Below are positions 7,594 through 14,993 of a DNA stretch of 64,000 bases, piece after piece. Position 1 is the first letter of the stretch. Each line of letters begins with the position of its first letter. The stretch is from Phascolarctobacterium sp. (GTDB lineage Bacteria > Bacillota > Negativicutes > Acidaminococcales > Acidaminococcaceae), in contig QAMT01000023.1 in NCBI GenBank assembly GCA_003150755.1, forward strand, positions 310,001 to 374,000, given 5' to 3'. The position numbers were made by a program, and so were the translations under genes. The notes under the pieces are model-generated. The model searched no databases. It saw only the letters and a program-made list of their open reading frames with translations, and had not been told where the DNA came from.

Positions 7594-8393
7594 TATTCTT
7601 CAACCTCTTGCCATCCAGCCGGGTACGCATCAGGTGACCATACGTTATTATCAATAAGACTTTCGTAGGTTTTACCGTTGTATGATACCTTATCGCCCTT
7701 CATGTATGGATTAGTGGAGTCAGGTTGCTGCCATTCGCTGATTGTGCCCTCTACCGCCAATACTTTAGCAAAGAGTGAGGGAGCAGCTTCAGGTGTCCAT
7801 GTACTCTGAGAGGTATGGGTCTGCAATACTTTGTATAGCACGCCATTATAAGTTACACGGTCATTTACGTTGTATTCCTTTCCATCTGCTGACCACACCG
7901 GGTACACTTCGGGAATTAAAAGTGCAACATCATCACTCAACGCAGAAATGGTACTTACATATTCATTTTGTATTTCTGTGATAGCACTGTCAGCTAAAGT
8001 CATTATCATAGCATTGACAGCAAAATTCCGAAGTTTAGCTTTCGTATTATCTGCTTCCGCCTGTTTCAATTCTTCTTCAGAAGGTTGAGCAGGAGGTACA
8101 TAAGTGCGTTCTTCTTTATTGTTAATATAGGTGAGAATATTATCAATATAGCTTTCTAATGTTTCATTAGGATATTCAAATAACTCACCATTTACAAGAC
8201 AATGTTTCTGTGTATTGTCATAAATAACAACTTCCGGTTCTTCAAAACTAATTGTTCCGTTAGGTTTACTTACAGCAAAATTATCAAGAGAGCCTCCATC
8301 AAGCAGGAAGTTTTCAGGAGTATCTTTATATTCGTTATCTCCTTTGATAATGAGGATTTCATTGTCTAAAATTTGGAAACATCTAAATTGCAT
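7593..8393 (-). CDS. Carbohydrate-binding module protein next to the tail fibre
   Basis: In this 266-aa protein the C-terminal 100 residues hold two CBM5/12 (ChtBD3)-like repeats: WSADGKEYNVNDRVTYNGVLY...W and WQQPDSTNPYMKGDKVSYNGKTY...W, each with the VxYNGxxY core and flanking tryptophans. The N-terminal half is not recognised, and a helical stretch (about 100-140) joins the two parts. Its place between fibre and holin suggests a fibre chaperone or a second receptor-binding component. The ATG has AAAGGA at six bases. It starts only 45 bp from the left arm of the invertible cassette but lies outside it. Confidence 0.6.
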   Translation of the reverse strand: MQFRCFQILDNEILIIKGDNEYKDTPENFLLDGGSLDNFAVSKPNGTISFEEPEVVIYDNTQKHCLVNGELFEYPNETLESYIDNILTYINNKEERTYVPPAQPSEEELKQAEADNTKAKLRNFAVNAMIMTLADSAITEIQNEYVSTISALSDDVALLIPEVYPVWSADGKEYNVNDRVTYNGVLYKVLQTHTSQSTWTPEAAPSLFAKVLAVEGTISEWQQPDSTNPYMKGDKVSYNGKTYESLIDNNVWSPDAYPAGWQEVEE

Positions 8394-8433
8394 ATCTTTT
8401 CCTTTCTTTAATTAAATTTTCTTCTCCACATAA

Positions 8434-8733
8434 TTAAGTGCGCATACGCACACAGGCACCGCCGCCAGTGCCGGAGCGCATACGCACACGATTGCATGTT
8501 ATGACTCTACAAGTGATACTACAAGTAAAAATAATGGCGCAACAAAGTTTGCAGGCACAACTCCATACGTATCTCCTACAACTTCATCTGCCGGAGCGCA
8601 CACTCATTCGCTAACAATTAACTCCGCTGGTAACCATTCTCATACAGTAACGGTTGCAAATACCGGTGGTAACAATGCACATAATAATTTACCACCTTAC
8701 ATCTCATGCTATATGTGGAAAAGAACTGCTTAG
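8434..8733 (+). other. Silent alternative C-terminal module of the tail fibre
   Basis: The plus-strand frame opens right after TAA at 8431-8433, has no start codon, Shine-Dalgarno or promoter, and runs to TAG at 8731-8733. It reads the shared AHTHTGTAASAGAHTHT, then 80 different residues (IACYDSTSDT...) ending CYMWKRTA. The expressed fibre has 79 residues after the same shared stretch, ending VYMWKRTA. The last 45 or so residues are clearly homologous. The 30 residues after the repeat are unrelated. Inversion at the flanking 52-bp repeat would fuse this module in frame to the fibre gene. The two stops overlap at TTAG. Confidence 0.88.
8438..8489 (+). repeat. Left arm of the 52-bp inverted repeat of the fibre cassette
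   Basis: Perfect reverse complement of 8971-9022. It encodes the residues AHTHTGTAASAGAHTHT in the silent frame. The 14-mer GCGCATACGCACAC occurs twice inside it (8440-8453 and 8476-8489), so each arm is internally repetitive. Matching stops at both outer and inner edges, so the repeat is exactly 52 bp. Confidence 0.93.
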
Positions 8734-10130
8734 GCTGTGCGTTTCCACATATAAACGCCAATCCACGGCTGCATTAAATTGTGAGCAGCGTTTCCACCTG
8801 TGGAATTTACGGTTACAGTGTGACTGTGGGCACCAGCACTATTGATGGTAACAGAGTGTGTATGTGCGCCTGAGGATGAAGTTGCAAAGTTAGTAGCACT
8901 ACCACCTCCATCTGAGCCTCTGTTAATTATTGCTCCACTGCCATCAGATGATGAACCTTTCGCTGAAACTGTGTGCGTATGCGCTCCGGCACTGGCGGCG
9001 GTGCCTGTGTGCGTATGCGCACCTGTACTATCAGTAGACGCAGTGTGTGTATGAGAGGGCATCTCATTGGTAGTTAATTGATGATTATATTCACCACCAG
9101 TTTCACCTGCTGTAAACTCTTTGGACTCATTTCTACTATCTGTTCCTGTTCCGGCACCAATGAGTACACGGCCTTGTGCAAATGCTTCCCAAGTGCCACC
9201 GAAAAGCGTACCCGGATTAGTTGCATTAGTAGATAAATAAATAGAGCCAACCGGATAAACCATATCAAGCGTAAATGTATTAAAAGTATTTGTAGTATTA
9301 TCACTTTTGGTAACTGTTACTACACCATTATTTTCTTCTACACTCATAACAGGATTACCTAACCCTGCTGCTGTATTAGCTGCCTCCTGAGCATACTGAG
9401 CTGCGCTTGCTGCACTATTAGCAGCTTCTGCTGCCCAAGTTTTACTACTCTTACTACCTTCTGCACCATCAGGACTCTCAGAGCTTTCTGCCCACTTTTG
9501 TGCTAACTCTGCATAACCTTCTGCATTGGTAACAGCAGTTTCAGCTTGAGTTTTCAAACTGTTTACCTCTGAAGTTTTGGTATTAACAAAATTTTCAAAA
9601 GTAGTTTTAGTTTCATTTAAAGCGGATATGCAGCTATTTTTAGTATTATTCATCTCAGATAAATAACCTGTTGTGGTATCTTCGATATACTTTTTTGTAA
9701 CTGCATCCTGAGCATTAACAGGGTCAGCAAGGTTAGCAATACGATAACCTTTACCTTCCCAACAACCAGTTTCATCATTGAATACCACAGAGTTACTGGT
9801 TGTCCAGTCTTGTGACTCCTCAATGATATGAAGCTGTTGTAATGTAGAAATATTCATATCAGTAGCTTTTAATACGGAGCCTTCTACAAATTGTACAAGG
9901 CGGTCAGTTGGTGTTTCACGATAAATGATAAGTTCACCTGTCGGTGCCGTATCAAAGGTTATTTGGCGATTAGCTACTGTGTAGTCATCTCCATATTCCA
10001 TTGGTGTACCTTCTTCACCAATTTTGGCTTTCACGAAAGAGTTTCGCAGGTAGTCAAAAGGAATATTGTAGGTAGTCTGCGTACCATTAGCCTCATAGGT
10101 TACTGAGGTTTTCAATTCAATAGATGCTAT
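8730..10130 (-). CDS. Tail fibre, T7 gp17-like N terminus with switchable tip
   Basis: The protein is 466 aa when started at ATA 10130. The N terminus (M)ASIELKTSVTYEANG...NIPFDYLRNSF matches the virion-attachment domain of T7 gp17 (MANVIKTVLTYQ...NIPFEYL). A coiled-coil/alanine-rich shaft follows (about 160-260), then a collar-like domain YPVGSIYLST...GTWEAFAQGRVLIGAG. The tip has repeated HxH motifs (SHTHT, AHTHT, AHSHT), like the iron-binding needle of T4 gp37. The ATA has AAAGGAG nine bases upstream. The next in-frame start, TTG at 10115, is too far from it and loses conserved residues. The last 79 codons plus the 52-bp repeat form one half of an invertible cassette. Confidence 0.88.
   Translation of the reverse strand: MASIELKTSVTYEANGTQTTYNIPFDYLRNSFVKAKIGEEGTPMEYGDDYTVANRQITFDTAPTGELIIYRETPTDRLVQFVEGSVLKATDMNISTLQQLHIIEESQDWTTSNSVVFNDETGCWEGKGYRIANLADPVNAQDAVTKKYIEDTTTGYLSEMNNTKNSCISALNETKTTFENFVNTKTSEVNSLKTQAETAVTNAEGYAELAQKWAESSESPDGAEGSKSSKTWAAEAANSAASAAQYAQEAANTAAGLGNPVMSVEENNGVVTVTKSDNTTNTFNTFTLDMVYPVGSIYLSTNATNPGTLFGGTWEAFAQGRVLIGAGTGTDSRNESKEFTAGETGGEYNHQLTTNEMPSHTHTASTDSTGAHTHTGTAASAGAHTHTVSAKGSSSDGSGAIINRGSDGGGSATNFATSSSGAHTHSVTINSAGAHSHTVTVNSTGGNAAHNLMQPWIGVYMWKRTA
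8971..9022 (-). repeat. Right arm of the 52-bp inverted repeat inside the fibre gene
   Basis: This arm is coding sequence of the expressed fibre (AHTHTGTAASAGAHTHT) and is the perfect reverse complement of 8438-8489. The 481 bp between the arms (8490-8970) carry the two alternative tips head-on. Confidence 0.93.
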
Positions 10131-10161
10131 TGTTAAGCACTCCTTTCGTCAGAAAATAAGA

Positions 10162-10191
10162 AAACCACCTGTCTATGTAGACAAGTGGTTT
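10162..10191 (-). terminator. Terminator/hairpin between the secreted-protein gene and the fibre
   Basis: On the transcribed strand AAACCACTTGTCTA and TAGACAGGTGGTTT pair, followed by TCTTATTTTC. It would end transcripts of the 142-aa secreted-protein gene before the fibre. Confidence 0.65.
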
Positions 10192-10204
10192 AATAAAAAT
10201 TTAA

Positions 10205-10633
10205 TTAAAATTTATATTCATCTTTTAAGTTATGTAAATATTCGGATATTGTTCTGTTAATTCTGTCTTGTATTTCATCATTCATGCTAACGCCTTGCCA
10301 ATCAGGTGCATCAATAAGACAACGGCGTTTCTGCCCATTTACCCATACATTTAGAAACAAAATTCTACATATCAATCTACCTTTATCGTCAAGAGTTTGT
10401 ACTATTTCTGAACTCATTTTTTCTTCTTTTTTAATGTAAATTAGTTCATAATAACAACCTCTTATTTTATTATTTTCAGGACGTGTTTCATCGAAAATGC
10501 TGATATAAGATAGACTACCTTTATCTAAAAAGTATCGACCACCATTATCATCTGTGCCTACAAAACGTAAGCCCGTAGCTGAAGCAGAATTACAAAACAG
10601 TAAAAGTAAACATATTATTAAAATCTTCTTCAT
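10205..10633 (-). CDS. Small secreted protein inserted between gp16-like and fibre genes
   Basis: The 142-aa protein starts at ATG 10633, chosen because AAGGAG lies nine bases upstream and an ideal signal peptide follows (KKILIICLLLLFCNSASA). The mature part (about 120 aa) is not recognised: two cysteine-containing beta-rich stretches and a C-terminal helix. T7 has no gene here. Its position, export signal and private terminator suggest a moron acting in the host envelope, for example in superinfection exclusion. That role is inference. Confidence 0.65.
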   Translation of the reverse strand: MKKILIICLLLLFCNSASATGLRFVGTDDNGGRYFLDKGSLSYISIFDETRPENNKIRGCYYELIYIKKEEKMSSEIVQTLDDKGRLICRILFLNVWVNGQKRRCLIDAPDWQGVSMNDEIQDRINRTISEYLHNLKDEYKF

Positions 10634-10663
10634 AATATCACACTCCTTAACCAAAGTGTAACA

Positions 10664-13600
10664 TTATTTCTCAGGAATATCAATCTGTCCAATCATTTCA
10701 TTTAACATTGTAGCCATAGGGTACCAGTTGTTTGCAGGTACAAATAATTGTACACTATCTTTTAAGTTCTTTCTTGTAAGTCCTCTATCCCAATAACCGT
10801 AAGTATTTTGGCCTAAGAGTGACAAGGTTTCAAAAGCAGGAGATTGTGATACTACACGTCCTACTTTGTCGCCTATATCTCCCCCGGTGCCATACCTACT
10901 GCTACCTGAGGTAGTTCTAAAGGATTTCATGTAACCCATAGCGTCCAATGCGTCAATACCAAAAGCAACCGGAGATGAAATAGTACCTGAGCGTGTAGCT
11001 ACACCATAGTAGAAGTCATCCATTCTCTTTTTGATGTATTGTTCTCTCTTACCCTTATCGTTACCATAGCGTGCCCAAGCTGCACCCTGCACGCCCATAT
11101 AGGTAACGCCAGCGGCCATCAGAAGTTCATAAATAGTTGACATTAAGTCGTCCCTATCTCTGTTTGATAACTTTCTGAAGGTCTGAGAGTTAGTCGCATA
11201 AAACGAGAAGTTCTTAAATTGGAATAAGATTTTCCAAAACGAATTAGAGGAAGCAAGGATATTCTTGTTACCGAGTGTCGGTTCTACAACACAACGCTTA
11301 GCCTGATTGTCAACCAGTTTCCATAACTTGAAGTAAAGTTCCGGTTTTTCGCTCATTAGTCTATCTAAGCTAATCTGCTTATTGTTTCCCTTTTGAAACT
11401 CTTTAAGTTCCTTAAAGAAACCTGCGGTATCTCTAATACCTGCTGCTCTCATTTTATTTTTGGAAAATGGATTACGGCTATTGAACAAGCCAAAACTTCT
11501 GTGCCCATTCAAATATCGTACTACATCCATATAGGCAAACAGTTTGGCATCTTGTACCATACGTGCTGTAAGTCTGCCCAAGCCGGTGATGGTGTTGGTA
11601 ATTTCAGACTGCACATTCACGATATTGTTAAGCATATCTAATGTAGAGCCGTGCGAGAAATATTTACCACGCTGAGAGTTAAGAAGGTTCAGATTGACAG
11701 CATTAAGTTCACGTAAGTCACTACCTATCAGTTTAGCTGCTTCTTCCTCAGAGGCTTTCAAGAAGTCCTTACCGAAGAACATTGCCTGCACTTTTCGGCG
11801 GCCATAAGGTATCATAGAAGTTAATGCTTTGAAACCTACATAACCAACGGCATTACCGAAGTCCATCTTCTGATTGAGAGCCATGTTACCACCAACACGA
11901 GAATATGTCATATTTCTGAGTATATCAGCTATGTAGGAAACACGTCCATAATTATTCTCAGGAGGCAAACCTCTCAGTTCTCTGACACCTTCATCAAAAG
12001 TTTTCAGTGCGGTATCAACTTCAGATTGTGTTGCGTTGCCAGCAAGTACACGTTGTTTACCTTCATTGATAATTTTCTGCCGTGCATTTTCTATATTGTC
12101 CTTTAAAGATTTCTGCAAGTCCTCAAAGGTTCTGAAAGTGGTTCTACCCTGAAATGCTACATGAAGTCCTACTTCACCTGCCCACCGGTTAGTGGTACGG
12201 TTAAGAATATGTTGCAGGTCATAGCTGCGTAGGTTCTCATCAAAGCTGAACTCTCTACCATTTAATACAGCTTTGAGTGATGTGTCCATGTGCATACGGT
12301 GACGCATCCACGGCATCTCTCCATCCCCACCACTCTTTTTAGCAAAGTTACTGGTGTCCATATCAATATAACCCTTTGCGGTCTTTCGAGCTTCTTCTCT
12401 AATAAAATCGTCAATATCTTTATCAGTAACTTCTTTAAGCACAGGAGGTTTCAAGTCAGGATTATCTTTAGCGGCTTTTTCATACTCAAAGAGTTCATCA
12501 GCATATTCAGCTTCAAACTTCTTCTGTACTAATGCAGCATTTTCTTCACGCTTCAAGTAACCTGCCATATAGAAATAATCAGCAAGGTCTTTTTCAGCAC
12601 GTGTTATTGCACCTTCCCCTACATAACCGTTAATAAAATCTTGCCATTTCTCAGCATTAAATACACGGCGAGTACCTTTATCTAAGTTCTCCCAAGCCGG
12701 GTCTTTAATGTAACCGAACTGTTTTGCAAGTTCAATTTCTTTTGCTTCTGTGTCATTCAGAAGTTTAGCCAACTCTTTAATCTCATCGTCCACTTCCAGC
12801 ATATCCTCAGGCAGATTGTGTTTAGCATACACATAATCGTGATACAACATTATCTCCCTATCAAGTTTATTCACAGTTTGCGGAAGGTACGCCTTTTCAC
12901 CGTATTTGCGAAGTGCATAGTTTCTGCGCTTCTGTAAGAACTGACCATAGGGCACATTAACCTGCTCAAGGAAATACTCACGTATATCTTCGGCACTCAT
13001 AACTACATCACTGTCACCACGCATACGGGCATCAGAATACAAGCGTTCTCCTGCTTCCCTTGCTGCTTTAATCTTCGAGTGACGGAGCCTGCCATAAGGT
13101 GTAGCAAATAAACCACCGAACATACCACCACCTTCAAACCACTTGCTGATAAAGTTTTGGTCTTTATGTGGTACTGGTTCTTTACCCAAACGGGTAACAT
13201 AGTTCTCCGCTGTGTCACCTTCAGTAGACAATTTTACAATATCTGCACCTGCCTCTGCTGCTTCTTTGGCTGCAAAGAGGTCATCTCTGTTTTGCTTGAT
13301 AATTTGCAGCACATCAGCGGAAGTGAAGGTCTGTCTACCCAATGCACGGTTAATACGTTCTGTAAGGTCAGATAAGAAACCACCGTGCGGATTATCGCCT
13401 CTCAGCTCTACCCAGTAGCCCAGCACTTCCTCAGGGTCAACACGTTCTCCCTTCGGTGTCGCTGCTGTCGCCCTGTCGAGAGCTTCTCTCCATAAGCCTT
13501 TTGGCTTTTGTAGTTTCTGTTCTACAAAGTCAAGGATAGGTTTCTTTGCTTCTGCTGGCAGTGCATGTACACCAACCTCATGCAGGAGCAGTTTATCAAA

Positions 13601-14989
13601 GGCTTCTTCATCTATATTATCCACAACCTCTTTAACGAACACGGTTGTGTCACCTGTATGAAACGCACGGGCATTTTCAGGTAGTGATACATTCAGTAAC
13701 CTGCTGAGTACCGGCAGTTTACTCTTAGGTACCACAAAGGCCTTTTGGTTATCAATGAGGTTTTGAAGTTGTGGTATTTTAGATTTATATTTAACATCAG
13801 CATGTTTCTGTACCCTCTTTAGTACCTGCTGACGGGTAAGAGGTTTTCCGTCCAAAATAGCATTAGCTTCCGTGTTCAGACGGATAAGGTCAGCTTGTGT
13901 TTGCTGTGCGGCCTCTCTAATTTCCTTCGAGGCACCTTTGGCTATCAAGTGTTCAATACCGGGCAATGCTGCGCCAACGGCAGCACCAATGATAGCTGAG
14001 GTTGCAATATCCTGCTTCATACCGGTAAGGCGTTCACGGATAGACGCATCAGCTACATTCAAGCCTGCATTGAATACTGCACCTTTAAGCATTTTAGCCG
14101 CCACGGTGCCTTTGTTTATCAAGCCGAAACCTACATAGTTCAAAGGGTTCAGTGCTTCGGCAACCATAGTACCAATGAATGAGCCTGCTGTATTTAAACC
14201 GTAAGAACTTGCTGCAATGCGGCGTTCAAGCTCTTTGCTTTCCTTCTGCATAGCTACAAGTTCTAATAACTGTTGCCTTGAGTGTGCAAAGGAATAAATG
14301 AAGTTTTGAGAGGCTACATCACCATTGAACTCTCTGTTCACAAGGTCAATATCCTCTTTGGTGAATATGTAGCCATCTTCGGAAGGATTATCACCTTGCA
14401 GTAAGCTAACCCTTAGAGCCTTAACTAACGGTGCCTCCATTACAGGCGCAGTTAATTTATCCCAAAAGCCAGGTTCCTCCTGTTCTTCCTCCGTGGGGTT
14501 CTGCACGGGAGCAAGAGGTACACCGTGGCTGTCAGTGTGGCTGGCATTGGCAATAAGGTCAAGGACACTATTGCCGTCACCGCCGTTTTCTTGTGCATAA
14601 TACTGTAAACCATTATTCAAACCCTCAGCGTAGTTCTCAACGGTATCACCGTAGTACCCACCACGCTTTAACGCATTGGCATATTCAGTAGTATTTGTAG
14701 CTTCAAAAATACCATCAGGCGCATACGCATTATAATAGTCTGCCATATAGTTTACATAATCTTCATCAGAAGTAAATTTACGATAATATAAGGAGCCGTC
14801 AGGTTGCGCAAGGTCATTAGGAGCTGTTTGTGTAATACCACCATAATTATGGTATTCACGTGCTAATGGACTACTAAAACCACCGGTTTCATGGTACATC
14901 TGCGCAAAGATAAAACGAGGGTCAAGTCTTTTACCGTGCCGCTCCTGAATACCAAGGGCAATACTGTCTGCCATCTCTTTTGGTGTCAT
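10664..14989 (-). CDS. Internal virion protein with peptidoglycan hydrolase domain (T7 gp16 position)
   Basis: The 1441-aa protein (T7 gp16 is 1318 aa) occupies the position of gp16. The N-terminal 140 residues look like a glucosaminidase-type (GH73-like) muramidase: FAQMYHETGGFSS with a likely catalytic Glu, then EYHNYGGITQ. T7 gp16 instead carries a lytic transglycosylase. Around residues 460-480 KLLLHEVGVHALP contains an HExxH zinc-peptidase motif, as in polyvalent phage head proteins. The remaining ~900 residues are helical and presumably build the DNA-ejection channel. SD GGGAGG precedes ATG. Confidence 0.82.
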   Translation of the reverse strand: MTPKEMADSIALGIQERHGKRLDPRFIFAQMYHETGGFSSPLAREYHNYGGITQTAPNDLAQPDGSLYYRKFTSDEDYVNYMADYYNAYAPDGIFEATNTTEYANALKRGGYYGDTVENYAEGLNNGLQYYAQENGGDGNSVLDLIANASHTDSHGVPLAPVQNPTEEEQEEPGFWDKLTAPVMEAPLVKALRVSLLQGDNPSEDGYIFTKEDIDLVNREFNGDVASQNFIYSFAHSRQQLLELVAMQKESKELERRIAASSYGLNTAGSFIGTMVAEALNPLNYVGFGLINKGTVAAKMLKGAVFNAGLNVADASIRERLTGMKQDIATSAIIGAAVGAALPGIEHLIAKGASKEIREAAQQTQADLIRLNTEANAILDGKPLTRQQVLKRVQKHADVKYKSKIPQLQNLIDNQKAFVVPKSKLPVLSRLLNVSLPENARAFHTGDTTVFVKEVVDNIDEEAFDKLLLHEVGVHALPAEAKKPILDFVEQKLQKPKGLWREALDRATAATPKGERVDPEEVLGYWVELRGDNPHGGFLSDLTERINRALGRQTFTSADVLQIIKQNRDDLFAAKEAAEAGADIVKLSTEGDTAENYVTRLGKEPVPHKDQNFISKWFEGGGMFGGLFATPYGRLRHSKIKAAREAGERLYSDARMRGDSDVVMSAEDIREYFLEQVNVPYGQFLQKRRNYALRKYGEKAYLPQTVNKLDREIMLYHDYVYAKHNLPEDMLEVDDEIKELAKLLNDTEAKEIELAKQFGYIKDPAWENLDKGTRRVFNAEKWQDFINGYVGEGAITRAEKDLADYFYMAGYLKREENAALVQKKFEAEYADELFEYEKAAKDNPDLKPPVLKEVTDKDIDDFIREEARKTAKGYIDMDTSNFAKKSGGDGEMPWMRHRMHMDTSLKAVLNGREFSFDENLRSYDLQHILNRTTNRWAGEVGLHVAFQGRTTFRTFEDLQKSLKDNIENARQKIINEGKQRVLAGNATQSEVDTALKTFDEGVRELRGLPPENNYGRVSYIADILRNMTYSRVGGNMALNQKMDFGNAVGYVGFKALTSMIPYGRRKVQAMFFGKDFLKASEEEAAKLIGSDLRELNAVNLNLLNSQRGKYFSHGSTLDMLNNIVNVQSEITNTITGLGRLTARMVQDAKLFAYMDVVRYLNGHRSFGLFNSRNPFSKNKMRAAGIRDTAGFFKELKEFQKGNNKQISLDRLMSEKPELYFKLWKLVDNQAKRCVVEPTLGNKNILASSNSFWKILFQFKNFSFYATNSQTFRKLSNRDRDDLMSTIYELLMAAGVTYMGVQGAAWARYGNDKGKREQYIKKRMDDFYYGVATRSGTISSPVAFGIDALDAMGYMKSFRTTSGSSRYGTGGDIGDKVGRVVSQSPAFETLSLLGQNTYGYWDRGLTRKNLKDSVQLFVPANNWYPMATMLNEMIGQIDIPEK

Positions 14990-14993
14990 TTAA

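Noticed and set aside
8654..8845. Plus-strand 63-aa ORF in the fibre cassette
   Set aside because: It is in a different frame from the silent fibre module and crosses both stop codons. The frame ending at 8731-8733 is the one matching the fibre.
8434..9060. Diversity-generating retroelement (template/variable repeats)
   Set aside because: The repeats are inverted and perfect with no adenine-specific substitutions, and there is no reverse transcriptase gene.
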